From: an uncultured Altererythrobacter sp.
GTDB lineage: Bacteria > Pseudomonadota > Alphaproteobacteria > Sphingomonadales > Sphingomonadaceae
DNA length: 64,000 nucleotides
Reading direction: 5' to 3'
Assembly (NCBI GenBank): GCA_913055875.1
Contig: CAJXJY010000004.1
Location: forward strand, 220,973-284,972
Shown: in pieces, positions 8,142 through 16,243 of the stretch
How the letters are laid out: the number at the start of each line of letters is the position of its first letter
How positions within the stretch are numbered: position 1 is the stretch's first letter
Program-made: the position numbers and the translations under genes
The notes under the pieces: model-generated
Databases searched by the model: none
Told to the model about the DNA's origin: nothing
Seen by the model: only the letters and a program-made list of their open reading frames with translations

Positions 8142-9519
8142 AGGCTTCGCGGAACCTCTTGACCACGCGCAGGGCGATGAAATTGAGCGCCAGCGTGACC
8201 ATGAACAGCACGAAGCCGAGCGCGAAGGCGCTCAGCGTGGTGTGGTGCTCGGTGCTCGCCTCGCCGGTCAGCATGGCGACGATCTGCACCGTCACGGTGG
8301 TCATCGATTCGAGCGGGTTGGCGCTGAGATTGGCGGCGGTGGAAGCGGCCATGACGACGATCATCGTCTCGCCGATCGCGCGGCTGATGGCGAGCATGAT
8401 CCCGGCGACGATACCGGGCAGGGCGGCGGGTACGAGCACGCGGCGGATCGTCTCGCTGGTGGTCGCGCCCATGGCGAGGCTGCCGTCGCGCATCGCCTGC
8501 GGCACCGCAGCGATGCTGTCGTCGGCCATCGAGGAGACGAACGGGATAATCATCACCCCCATCACGAGGCCTGCGGCGAGCGCGCTCTCGCTCGACGGGT
8601 TCGAGGCGCCCAGCGAGATCGCGATGTCGCGGATCGCCGGCGCGATGGTGAGCGCCGCGAAATAGCCGTAGACCACCGTTGGCACGCCGGCGAGGATCTC
8701 GAGCGCGGGCTTGATCCACGACCGCACCGCCGGCCGTGCGTATTGCGTCAGGTAGATCGCGCTCATCAGCCCGAGCGGGATGGCGACGATCATGGCGATG
8801 ATCGCGCCGATGAAGATCGTGCCCCAGAACAGCGGTATCGCGCCGTAGCGCGTCGGGTCGGGATTGTCGGCGCCGCTCATCGGGTTGGGGCCCCAATGCG
8901 TGCCGAACAGGAAATCGATCGGGCTGACCATGCCGAAGAAGCGGATCGTTTCGAACACCAGGCTGACGACGATCCCGAAGGTGGTCAGGATCGCGACCAG
9001 CGAGGCAAGCAGCAGCAGCGTCATCACGGTCCGTTCGACGCGAGTTCGTGCGGTGAAATCCGGGCGCAGCCGCAGGAACGACCATGCGCCGCCGATGAAA
9101 CCGATCAGCATCGTCAGCGCGATGCCGATCAGGGCGTATCGGCGGATCGCCTCGCGAAAGGGTTCGACGAGGTCGGCGGCATCCTGGTTGTGCACCGCCG
9201 ATGCCGCACCGGTCGCCACCGCACGCGCCTCTGCGAGCATCGAATCGCGCAAGAAGCCGGATTCGGGCAGGCTGGCCGCCGCAGGGGAGGCCAGCACATG
9301 CTGCACCACCAATTGCGGCGCGATCGTGCTCCATGCGACCACGAACACGATCGCCGGAATGACGATCCACAGCGCGACATACCAGGCATGATAGGTCGGC
9401 AGCGCCTTCATCGCGCGCACGCCCTCTCGGCGCTGGAACGACCATGCGCGCGCACGCGCGGCGAGCCAGCCGGCGAGCCCGAACCCGAGGACGAGCAGGA
9501 GCAGCAGCGTGACGGACAT
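8134..9519 (-). CDS. pstC: Phosphate ABC transporter permease PstC
   Basis: 461 residues. A first membrane segment at about 3-21 and another near 45-65 precede a long extracytoplasmic stretch. Then come a segment near 135-155 and the permease domain, with loop G-S-L-A-M-G-A-T-T-S-E in the EAA position. The sequence L-E-I-L-A-G-V-P-T-V-V-Y-G-Y-F is characteristic of PstC. It is the first gene of the pst operon; its start lies 141 bp downstream of the Pho box, which leaves room for a promoter and leader. Confidence 0.95.
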   Translation of the reverse strand: MSVTLLLLLVLGFGLAGWLAARARAWSFQRREGVRAMKALPTYHAWYVALWIVIPAIVFVVAWSTIAPQLVVQHVLASPAAASLPESGFLRDSMLAEARAVATGAASAVHNQDAADLVEPFREAIRRYALIGIALTMLIGFIGGAWSFLRLRPDFTARTRVERTVMTLLLLASLVAILTTFGIVVSLVFETIRFFGMVSPIDFLFGTHWGPNPMSGADNPDPTRYGAIPLFWGTIFIGAIIAMIVAIPLGLMSAIYLTQYARPAVRSWIKPALEILAGVPTVVYGYFAALTIAPAIRDIAISLGASNPSSESALAAGLVMGVMIIPFVSSMADDSIAAVPQAMRDGSLAMGATTSETIRRVLVPAALPGIVAGIMLAISRAIGETMIVVMAASTAANLSANPLESMTTVTVQIVAMLTGEASTEHHTTLSAFALGFVLFMVTLALNFIALRVVKRFREAYE

Positions 9520-9659
9520 CAGCCGGCGGCGCCCCGGCCATGGACAGCCGTGCGTTGCGCCATGCGGGCGCGGTTCGCCATCGAGTTCGTTCGCTTCGTC
9601 ATCGCCCCGTGGAGAAGTGCCGGATTCGAATCCGCCTGTTGCGACCCGTGCTGATAGGA

Positions 9660-9677
9660 CATGACACTTTCATGACA
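9660..9677 (-). promoter_or_regulatory. Pho box upstream of the pst operon
   Basis: On the minus strand, TGTCATG-AAAG-TGTCATG: two identical 7-bp direct repeats with an 11-bp period, matching the PhoB half-site pattern. It lies between phoR and pstC and points toward pstC, so phosphorylated PhoB should activate pstCAB-phoU-phoB from here. Confidence 0.85.
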
Positions 9678-9713
9678 AGGGCTAGAGTCGTTTCAGCTTC
9701 GCTGACACACAAT

Positions 9714-10898
9714 CTAGCCAGCATCTCTGGCGACGGGAAACCGGATCGTCACCAGCGTCCCTTCGCCCGGCTCGCTCGCGATGTCCATCCGGCCCCGGTG
9801 CCGCTCGACGATATGCTTCACGATGGCGAGGCCGAGACCCGTCCCCCCCGACGCACGGCTGCGCCCCGGATCGGTGCGGTAGAAGCGCCGCGTCAGGTGC
9901 GGCAGGTGCTCGGGCGGGATGCCTTCGCCGAAATCGCGCACGGTGAGCCGCGCATCGCCGCTCTTCGCTTCGTCGAGCCCGACCACGACGGATTCGTTCT
10001 GCGCGCCGTATTTGAGGCCGTTGTCGACCAGGTTGCGCACCAGCTGCTCGATCTGCCGTGCATCGGCTTCTACCCGGAAATCCTGTTCGCCTTCGATCAG
10101 GAGGCGGTGCTGCCGGTCCGGCCCTGCCGCGTCGCGCGCGGCCTGCTCGACATGTTCGCGCAGCGAGATCACCTCGCTCGGCGCGTCGTGCTTTTCGGCT
10201 TCGATCCGCGACAGCGACATCAGGTCGCTGACCAGGCTCTGCAGCCGGTTGGCCTCGGCGAGAATTGTGGCAAGGAATTTGGAACGCGTTTCCGGTGCGA
10301 GATCGTCTTCGGATTCGCTCAGCGTCTCGACATAGCCGACGATCGATGCGAGCGGGGTGCGCAGTTCGTGGCTGGCATTGGCGACGAAATCTGTGTGCGC
10401 GCGGCTGATATCGGCCTCGGCGGTCATGTTGACCAGTTCGACCACGCCGACGCCCTTGGACAGCTTCTGCAGGTTGACGCGCCAGATGTCGCGCCGCTGG
10501 ACCAGCCCCTTGATCGTGGCGATGCCCGACTTGCCGCGTTCGATCAGCTTGACCGCGGCAGGTTGCCGGAAAGCGACTCGCGCATCCTGCCCGACGATAT
10601 GCTTGCCGAGCGTCTTGCGCGCCGCACGGTTGGCGACGGTGACGCGCCCGTTCTCGACCAGCAGGATGGGCGAACCGGAATTTTCGATCAGCTCGCTCAT
10701 GCGATAGCGGCTGATCGGCGGATCGTCTTCGCGCGGCGGGGCGGGCGGAGGAGTGCTCGAGGCGAGCCACAGCGTTCCGGTCCAGACGAGCAGCGCGGCA
10801 CCGGCCAGCCAGACATCGGCACCGGCCAGGAATAGGCCCAAAGAGGCAATCGCGGCGATCAGCCATGCTGCGATCGGGAAGGGCTGCCGCTGCTCCAT
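9714..10898 (-). CDS. phoR: Phosphate regulon sensor histidine kinase PhoR
   Basis: 394 residues. Two membrane segments lie at about 8-25 and 27-46, followed by a Pro-rich linker and a PAS-like domain (about 65-160). The HisKA domain has the phosphorylated H177 in N-A-S-H-E-L-R-T-P-L. The HATPase domain has N-L-V-D-N-G-L-K-Y, D-F-G-E-G-I and G-T-G-L-G-L-A-I boxes. No large periplasmic sensor domain is present, as usual for PhoR. It is upstream of and co-directional with the pst operon but separated by 195 bp containing the Pho box, so it is probably transcribed separately or read through. Confidence 0.93.
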   Translation of the reverse strand: MEQRQPFPIAAWLIAAIASLGLFLAGADVWLAGAALLVWTGTLWLASSTPPPAPPREDDPPISRYRMSELIENSGSPILLVENGRVTVANRAARKTLGKHIVGQDARVAFRQPAAVKLIERGKSGIATIKGLVQRRDIWRVNLQKLSKGVGVVELVNMTAEADISRAHTDFVANASHELRTPLASIVGYVETLSESEDDLAPETRSKFLATILAEANRLQSLVSDLMSLSRIEAEKHDAPSEVISLREHVEQAARDAAGPDRQHRLLIEGEQDFRVEADARQIEQLVRNLVDNGLKYGAQNESVVVGLDEAKSGDARLTVRDFGEGIPPEHLPHLTRRFYRTDPGRSRASGGTGLGLAIVKHIVERHRGRMDIASEPGEGTLVTIRFPVARDAG

Positions 10899-11002
10899 CG
10901 CGCGGCGCCATACAGTGTGACGGTCTTCTTCGCCAAGCGCGAATTGCGAAGCGGAATCGACGCCACGCGCTCAAGTAGCCGCAGGCGATAGCGCAACAAG
11001 AA

Positions 11003-11049
11003 TGGTGACCCCTACGGGAATCGAACCCGTGTTTCAGCCGTGAGAGGGC
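11003..11049 (-). repeat. Distal attachment site (att), copy of the tRNA-Glu 3' half
   Basis: 47 bp identical to 17947-17993. It covers the 3' half of tRNA-Glu(CTC) from just before the anticodon loop to the encoded CCA, but no 5' half follows, so it is not a tRNA gene. It marks the far end of the element and the original tRNA 3' end. Confidence 0.93.
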
Positions 11050-11130
11050 GTAAGCAAAGATTTTTTTATGTGCGTGGCTGTCCGAATATCACTCGTATCC
11101 CCCGTAAGTTAGTCCGGTATTGCCTTTGAG

Positions 11131-11172
11131 TGTCCGCAATCGTATATTTGATACATATTTGATGAAATGGAT
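11131..11172 (+). repeat. Candidate integrase arm-type site, left
   Basis: An imperfect direct copy of 17875-17916, near the other element end. The shared blocks are CGTATATT, ATATTT and AAATG at matching spacing, about 30 of 40 positions. It overlaps the integrase start region, so integrase binding here could also control its own gene. Confidence 0.4.
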
Positions 11173-12508
11173 GGTGGCGATGGCAAAGGTCCTCACGGAA
11201 ACTCGAATAGCGGGACGGTCGGAGAGGAAACGGTTGCCGGTGAGCAACAAGCCATATTGGCGCGGCATCGACCCCGATATTCACCTTGGTTATCGCAAAG
11301 GGAAGCGTGGCGGTGTCTGGCTGGTTCGCTGGCGGAACGGCACTGGCTATCGTCAAAAAAAGCTCGGTACTGCCGATGATGAATTGAAGGAAGGTACACT
11401 GGATTTCGACGCGGCGGTGAGGGAAGCGCGGACGGTCGTTAAGGCTGAGCGTATGCGCCAACGAGCCGAAGCGGAAGGGCCGATCCTGACTGTTCGATCA
11501 GCAGTCGAAAGCTACATGGATATCCGTGATAAGCGTGAATATGATCGACGTGGCCGCGAGGTAAGCTCCGATGCTAGAGGCCGGTTAGAGCGATATGTAG
11601 TCGGCAGACCTGAGCGTGGTAATCGGGCCGCAATTCCCGGATCGGCAATTTCCGAAATCCCGCTACACTCGATTTCAGAAAGCGATCTACGAAGCTGGCG
11701 TATCGGATTGCCGGAGTCGTTGAAAGAAGCGACCATTCAAAGGTTGGTCAACGATCTTAAGGCGGCTCTGAACGACGCTTACGCGGTAAACCGTGGTAAA
11801 CTGCCCACGACATTTCCCGACACTGTGAGCCACGGACTGCGGGCCACTCGTGGTGACGGCGAAAGTAACGAACCCGTCGCTCGAGAAAATCAAATCCTAT
11901 CGGATGCGGACGTGTCGAGCCTAATCAGTGCTGCCAAAAAGGTGGATGATGCTGGAGGGTGGGACGGCGATCTTTTCCGCTTGGTGGTCGTAATGGCTGC
12001 CACTGGCGCGCGTTTCTCCCAGCTAGCTAGGATGCGCGTCTCCGACGTGCAGAATGATCAAGGGCGTTTGCACATACCGGCAAGCCGAAAAGGGAAAGGC
12101 ACCAAAAACGCAAGCACACCCGTTCCAGTGGGTGAAGATGTGCTGGAAGCGCTAGCGCCTGTCGTCCAAGATAGACCATCCACCGCAACCTTGCTCGAAC
12201 GTTGGCATAAAAAGCAGGTGCCGGGCGGCATACGTTGGGAAAAGGCTAATCGTGGTCCTTGGCAAACTCCATCGGAGATGGGGCGTCCATGGGCAGAAAT
12301 TCGAGCCGAGGCGGGGCTGCCGGAGGCGATACCTTATTCGCTACGGCATTCGAGCATAGTGCGTGGGATAAGAGCTAACCTGCCGATCCGGCTGGTGGCG
12401 GCAATGCACGATACTTCGATAGCGATGATCGAGCGGCACTACGGTCGGTATATCGCGGACGGCCTCGACGAATTGGCAGCGCGTGCGGTTGTGCCGCTCG
12501 TCGCGTAG
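11162..12508 (+). CDS. int: Tyrosine recombinase (integrase)
   Basis: 448 residues from the first ATG at 11162; ATGs at 11171 and 11180 are equally possible and no clear Shine-Dalgarno is seen. The catalytic domain shows R284 (A-T-G-A-R-F-S-Q-L), the second box Y-S-L-R395-H, H416 (A-A-M-H-D-T-S) and nucleophile Y427 (E-R-H-Y-G-R-Y). The first box-II His is replaced by Tyr, a tolerated change. An SAM-like core-binding domain lies around 110-220. Located 113 bp from the left att site, it is the likely enzyme for integration into tRNA-Glu. Together with the excisionase-like gene it forms the mobility module. Confidence 0.93.
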   Translation: MKWMVAMAKVLTETRIAGRSERKRLPVSNKPYWRGIDPDIHLGYRKGKRGGVWLVRWRNGTGYRQKKLGTADDELKEGTLDFDAAVREARTVVKAERMRQRAEAEGPILTVRSAVESYMDIRDKREYDRRGREVSSDARGRLERYVVGRPERGNRAAIPGSAISEIPLHSISESDLRSWRIGLPESLKEATIQRLVNDLKAALNDAYAVNRGKLPTTFPDTVSHGLRATRGDGESNEPVARENQILSDADVSSLISAAKKVDDAGGWDGDLFRLVVVMAATGARFSQLARMRVSDVQNDQGRLHIPASRKGKGTKNASTPVPVGEDVLEALAPVVQDRPSTATLLERWHKKQVPGGIRWEKANRGPWQTPSEMGRPWAEIRAEAGLPEAIPYSLRHSSIVRGIRANLPIRLVAAMHDTSIAMIERHYGRYIADGLDELAARAVVPLVA

Positions 12509-12711
12509 CAATCGCCTGATACTGCCTACAAGGCGGACTAAAAAGTGCGACCAGCATCAGCACGAACTACGAGTTGTACGGGCGTTTACCAAAATTTCAT
12601 TGTGTCCATCTAGGGCCAAGTGGACGCCAGGAATCGCCTAAGGACAAGCCAACCGGCACGATCCGGCGTCGCACCCACAGAATAGGAGGATACAAACCCA
12701 ATGAGGTTTCC

Positions 12712-12888
12712 ATGCCAAAATTTTTGTATGATTTGCGGCAAGCCGCGTCTGTATTGAGTGTTGGTCGCTCGAAACTGTACGAGCTGATGAATGACGGCGC
12801 GATCAAAAGCGTGAAGATCGGCAATCGCCGCCTGATACCGGCAGAAGGTATCGAGGCTTATGTCTCCCGACTGATCGAGGAGGCGTGA
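12712..12888 (+). CDS. xis: Excisionase-like MerR/helix-turn-helix small protein
   Basis: 58 residues from ATG 12712, with GAGG 5 nt upstream. Residues 8-50 form a winged-HTH domain of the excisionase/AlpA type (A-A-S-V-L-S-V-G-R-S-K-L-Y-E-L-M-N-D-G-A-I-K), the 'helix-turn-helix domain' often annotated as excisionase DNA-binding. A 203-bp gap separates it from int, so it may have its own promoter. A stronger AGGAGGA at 12684-12690 is too far upstream for this start. It probably directs excision or controls int. Confidence 0.75.
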   Translation: MPKFLYDLRQAASVLSVGRSKLYELMNDGAIKSVKIGNRRLIPAEGIEAYVSRLIEEA

Positions 12889-12889
12889 T

Positions 12890-13078
12890 ATGGAAAATGT
12901 TTTCGATAACCACTGCGAGGCGGCCCTTGCGCTGCTATGCTCCAAACAACCATTGAAACGCAAGGAAGGCCAGTTCCTTGGTCAGATGGCCGTTACATCT
13001 GAATATCCCTCAGAGAAGCAGCTAAAATGGTTGTGTGACTTGCTTCGCAAGGCCCAACTGCCTCCGCTCGAACTGTGA
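12890..13078 (+). CDS. Small hypothetical protein of the integrative element
   Basis: 62 residues, starting one base after the excisionase-like stop and therefore probably translationally coupled to it. The C-terminal half (T-S-E-Y-P-S-E-K-Q-L-K-W-L-C-D-L-L) resembles a short helical segment seen in island-borne small proteins, but I do not recognise a family. No signal peptide or membrane segment. Confidence 0.55.
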   Translation: MENVFDNHCEAALALLCSKQPLKRKEGQFLGQMAVTSEYPSEKQLKWLCDLLRKAQLPPLEL

Positions 13079-13266
13079 CATCGGAAGGGGTCGCCTCGTG
13101 CGACCCCTCTCCGCCAACAGTTTGAAAACACAGTCGAATATCAAACTTAGGCTCGCTCGGTTCAATTGTCTTGGTCGATAGGCTAACCGATTGATATTCC
13201 TCCATTCCTTTTACACAGAGGGCGTAGGCCGAACCTGCCGACGCGAATCGTGGATAATCCGAATAA

Positions 13267-14019
13267 ATGGCTGAAAAGGCTTCTTCTTTTGGCATGTTTA
13301 GACCGCCATTCGATCCAAACCTTATATATACTTATAACGTTGCTGATCCTGTGCCGATTGAGCATGGTGAGAGAGATACAGCCCATGCTGAGCGTGACGA
13401 TATGTCAGCGAGGTCGAGGCGGCGAGGGACAAACGAGCAAGCGCGATCTAGGCGGCTGCGGGAGACACGCAGCATGTCGAATGCGCAAGTTACTGGGCTG
13501 ATAGAAGCGGCACGCCATGCCCAGCGTATCGGCTTGCCGTTCAATCGCCACATCACAGTGCGTCTTGAGAAGGCAGGCGTTGAGGACCGCGATGGTGTGC
13601 AGGCGATAGGCAAGTTCCTGACCCGCATTCGAGATTGGCTCCGCAGGAAGGGCTTGAGGACTTCATATGCTTGGGCAAGGGAGTGGGCCTATTCGACAGG
13701 TTCGCATGTCCACATTCTGCTGCATCTACCGCCGGAGGTGACGCTTCGGGGAAGCCGAACGCGACGTTGGATCGAAGCAATCTCGGGACAACCCTACGAG
13801 GCCGGAACAATATGCACCCGGAGGATCGCACAATCCGCCTATGACCAGAACCTTGCCGCCCTTGTCGGTTATCTCTGCAAAGGTGCATCGGCGGATGTGG
13901 CAGATTCGTTGGGATTGACTCGAAGAAAATACGGTGGAGCTGTTATCGGGAAACGGGCTGGTTGGAGCCAAAACATTGGTAAGAAGGCGAGGCTACTTTG
14001 GCGTCTTGGGACGAAGTAA
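13267..14019 (+). CDS. Putative HUH-endonuclease replication initiator (Rep / inovirus Gp2-like)
   Basis: 250 residues. Not recognised with certainty, but three Rep-type motifs occur in order: F-N-R-H-I-T-V-R-L at 92-100 (motif I-like strand), H147-V-H149 in S-H-V-H-I-L-L-H (the HUH metal motif), and Y202-L-C-K205 (the YxxK motif that would supply the nicking tyrosine and its lysine). The C-terminal G-K-R-A-G-W-S-Q-N-I-G-K-K-A-R is rich in basic residues. Length fits small rolling-circle Reps. There is no helicase domain. The start is weakly supported, and the first 70 residues are low-complexity and basic. If correct, the element could replicate after excision. Confidence 0.55.
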   Translation: MAEKASSFGMFRPPFDPNLIYTYNVADPVPIEHGERDTAHAERDDMSARSRRRGTNEQARSRRLRETRSMSNAQVTGLIEAARHAQRIGLPFNRHITVRLEKAGVEDRDGVQAIGKFLTRIRDWLRRKGLRTSYAWAREWAYSTGSHVHILLHLPPEVTLRGSRTRRWIEAISGQPYEAGTICTRRIAQSAYDQNLAALVGYLCKGASADVADSLGLTRRKYGGAVIGKRAGWSQNIGKKARLLWRLGTK

Positions 14020-14183
14020 GCCTCGATGCTACTGCTGGACTTCTTGGGGTTGGGGGTACGTGGTGCCGAAGCCCCGCGTCGAAATCCACTTGGTTCCATT
14101 TCGGTTATATTGGACGGGTGGGGTCAAAATCTGAGAGTACCCGATGTTCAATTTGGATTAGATACCAAGCGATATTGCGCTGT

Positions 14184-14426
14184 CTAACGCCGCACAGTCT
14201 CCATGAGGACCGACGGCTCCAGCCCTAAGGCGGCAGCTACATCCATATACTCCAGAATATCTAGCCTCCGCTCGCCGATTTCGTATCGCGATACGAACTG
14301 CTGATGTGTGCCAAGCCGCTCGGCCAGCGCCTCCTGCGACAAGCCTTGTTTCTCTCGCTCAGCGCGAAGTTGGGCGATCAGCTCGCGATACCTGCTGTCC
14401 TGAAAGCCCTTGGCCAATCTTGCCAC
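14184..14426 (-). CDS. XRE-family HTH transcriptional regulator
   Basis: 80 residues, with a Cro/CI-type helix-turn-helix at about 18-72 (L-S-Q-E-A-L-A-E-R-L-G-T-H-Q-Q-F-V-S-R-Y-E). It is divergent from the lipoprotein gene, with 77 bp between them that contain an inverted repeat. This is the usual arrangement of a small repressor controlling its neighbour and itself. Confidence 0.88.
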   Translation of the reverse strand: MARLAKGFQDSRYRELIAQLRAEREKQGLSQEALAERLGTHQQFVSRYEIGERRLDILEYMDVAAALGLEPSVLMETVRR

Positions 14427-14464
14427 CTGCGTTGATCCGCAGGCTGTGTCGGGACTCTTTGTCG

Positions 14465-14483
14465 TTACACCAAAACCGTGTAA
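14465..14483. promoter_or_regulatory. Candidate operator for the XRE regulator
   Basis: TTACAC-N7-GTGTAA, a perfect inverted repeat with centres about 13 bp apart. It lies between the divergent XRE gene and the lipoprotein gene, 20 bp before the latter's start. Confidence 0.5.
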
Positions 14484-14503
14484 AACAGGAGCCGGAGGTT
14501 TTC

Positions 14504-14986
14504 ATGGTTTCTACCCGTCTGATGTTCTTTTCAGCAGCAATTCTGATTGCCGGATGCTCGCAGGATCGTGGGCGGCAGAATATCACTGAACTTCGTGACT
14601 GGACCCACGAGATTGAGCTATTTGGGACTAGCGCTGGAATGCGACAGGTGATGTGGGCGAAAGACCAAACCTTCGAGGGACCAGCTGTGCCGGTTGTTGT
14701 AGCCATGCCGAGTTCACGATCAACATTTCTCGAGCATGTTTTCGATCCACAAAAGCGAGCGATCTATCGCCGGATCATTGAAGTAGATTGTGACAACCTC
14801 AGCGCCGAACGATTTACCGAAACCAACCCAAGTAGCTATGACGAGATACCGCAGGACTATGCAGGCGATCCAAGCTGGCAAAGTGATGGCGTTGTCGAGA
14901 TGGGGCAGGCAGATACTATGAACTACTGCCTAACTGACTGGTCAGAGGTTCGGACCGAGGTGAACTCCGAACTGCTCGCACGATGA
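14504..14986 (+). CDS. Hypothetical lipoprotein of the integrative element
   Basis: 160 residues from ATG 14504, which has GGAGG 5 nt upstream; a longer frame starting at 14306 overlaps the XRE gene and is rejected. The signal sequence ends in the lipobox L-I-A-G-C at Cys17, so it is predicted to be lipid-anchored. The mature part is soluble and acidic with two further cysteines and no recognised domain. It overlaps the next small ORF by 4 bases and is probably repressed by the XRE protein. Confidence 0.7.
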   Translation: MVSTRLMFFSAAILIAGCSQDRGRQNITELRDWTHEIELFGTSAGMRQVMWAKDQTFEGPAVPVVVAMPSSRSTFLEHVFDPQKRAIYRRIIEVDCDNLSAERFTETNPSSYDEIPQDYAGDPSWQSDGVVEMGQADTMNYCLTDWSEVRTEVNSELLAR

Positions 14987-15222
14987 CGGACGAAGATTTC
15001 GACGGCTTTTTCACCGCTCTTCCCGATATGGCGGTGATGGCGTGTAGCGAAGATATGCGCCGCAAGTTCGCTCACCAATATCGCTCGGAAATAGTCGCGC
15101 TTTTAGGCTGGCTCCAACGCTTGAATTTGGCCGGAGGACCGGGCTACCTGCATCCATCACCACCGCAACATTGCGACGAATTTGGTGGTGAGATTTCGGC
15201 CTCCAGTTTCTTCGTTGATTGA
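14983..15222 (+). CDS. Small hypothetical protein coupled to the lipoprotein
   Basis: 79 residues beginning at an ATGA overlap with the lipoprotein stop, which argues for a real gene. It is acidic at the N-terminus, has a predicted amphipathic segment near residues 20-50 and no recognised family. It could act with the lipoprotein. Confidence 0.5.
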   Translation: MTDEDFDGFFTALPDMAVMACSEDMRRKFAHQYRSEIVALLGWLQRLNLAGGPGYLHPSPPQHCDEFGGEISASSFFVD

Positions 15223-15573
15223 CAGTGTAAAGATTCAACCTGAGCCAACTTGTGTGGTCGTTGATTCCACGATCATGGAGCTGGGATCGGCTGGGGTATC
15301 GGACAGTTATATTGGTCGCTCGGCGACGTTCGATGGCGGCTGGTTGCAGGCTTCAATCCTGCCAAGGACGGCGACTAAACCATTGCTCTCGCTCGCCGCT
15401 TTTCGAAACGAGAATGCTGGTCGCAACCCGTCGCTGACACATCCACTTTGGTCTATCTCTCCCTAGCTCGACGATGGGTGCGATGACGCATTACGTTCGC
15501 TTTCCTGCCGTTCGATAGGGCTGTGATACGGCCGGGATTCCCTATCAATAGGGCCGCTAGAGTTACGCCTCTG
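15223..15573. other. 351-bp gap inside the integrative element
   Basis: No convincing gene. A 94-codon open frame at 15182-15466 lacks a ribosome site and domain features. A 14-bp palindrome, CCCTATCAATAGGG, lies at 15540-15553, just beyond the end of the SRAP gene, and might end its transcript, although no T-run follows. Confidence 0.5.
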
Positions 15574-16149
15574 TTAGCGCGTCAGAACCATTGCGTCGTC
15601 GGGATACGGAACAGCCAGCTTCTTCACTTCTGATACGTCGCCGGTCAGCCACTGATCGTAGTTGTCGGGATCGAGGATCACGGGCATCGCTTTGGGATGC
15701 ACTTCGCCGACAAGATCGTTGGGAGTGCAGGTCAGGAACGCCATGCACGGCCCATCGTCGGCTGGTCGCCACACGCCCGCAAAACAGAACAGGGGCTTCT
15801 GTTTGAGCGAGAACCACACCTCGCTCTTGCTTCCTTTCTCCCCTTCCCATTCGCTGAATGAGGTTACCGGCACGAGACAGCGCCGCTCGGGATTGCCCAG
15901 CATCGACCGCCAGAACGGGCTTTCGAGATTGCGAACATTCGTCACGGGTCGTTTCGCATTCGACGGCGGCGGCACGCCCCATTTTACAACGTCTAAGGTC
16001 AGCCTGTCGGCCTCGCGCCGCAGGATCGGCGATTCGCGGTTCGGATAGATGTCCTCGTAGCTGGGCAGGTTGCGATCCTGACCCTCAAAAACCCCATACA
16101 GCTCGCGCAGCTCCGCGATGGTGGCCTTCATTCTATAGTGATTACACAT
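15574..16149 (-). CDS. SOS response-associated peptidase / SRAP (YedK-HMCES) protein
   Basis: 191 residues. The mature N-terminal nucleophile Cys2 follows Met1 directly. Other active-site residues match the family: N71 and R73 in T-N-V-R-N, E100 in S-F-S-E-W, and H151 in H-P-K-A-M-P-V-I-L. SRAP proteins form a thiazolidine crosslink through Cys2 with abasic sites in single-stranded DNA, protecting them during replication. It is divergent from the Y-family polymerase with one LexA-type box between them, so both are probably SOS-induced. All catalytic residues are present. Confidence 0.92.
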   Translation of the reverse strand: MCNHYRMKATIAELRELYGVFEGQDRNLPSYEDIYPNRESPILRREADRLTLDVVKWGVPPPSNAKRPVTNVRNLESPFWRSMLGNPERRCLVPVTSFSEWEGEKGSKSEVWFSLKQKPLFCFAGVWRPADDGPCMAFLTCTPNDLVGEVHPKAMPVILDPDNYDQWLTGDVSEVKKLAVPYPDDAMVLTR

Positions 16150-16202
16150 GCTTCCCGGCTGCGGCTCCGGCTGCTGAAAGTCAAGGCTGGCGCCGACTCA
16201 AT

Positions 16203-16217
16203 GTTCCATATATGTTC
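16203..16217 (+). promoter_or_regulatory. LexA (SOS) box between SRAP and Y-family polymerase genes
   Basis: GTTCCATATATGTTC fits GTTC-N7-GTTC exactly. It lies 26 bp before the polymerase start and 53 bp before the SRAP start, with an AT-rich core usable as a -10. It is nearly identical to the box at 1222-1236. Confidence 0.85.
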
Positions 16218-16243
16218 CGTCGCCCTATCACCAAGGATGCGCC

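Noticed and set aside
8101..9654. 517-codon open frame opposite pstC
   Set aside because: A shadow of pstC caused by high GC; composition is dominated by Arg, His and Asp, and no domain is visible.
11003..11049. A third tRNA-Glu gene
   Set aside because: Only the 3' half (47 bp) is present and no 5' half or acceptor stem partner follows, so it is the integration-site repeat.
12701..12757. 18-codon ORF with three Cys overlapping the excisionase-like start, preceded by AGGAGGA
   Set aside because: A good ribosome site exists, but the peptide overlaps xis in another frame and has no conservation evidence; it could be a translational leader at most.
15182..15466. 94-codon ORF inside the integrative element
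   Set aside because: It overlaps the end of the coupled small ORF, has no ribosome site, and its composition does not look coding.
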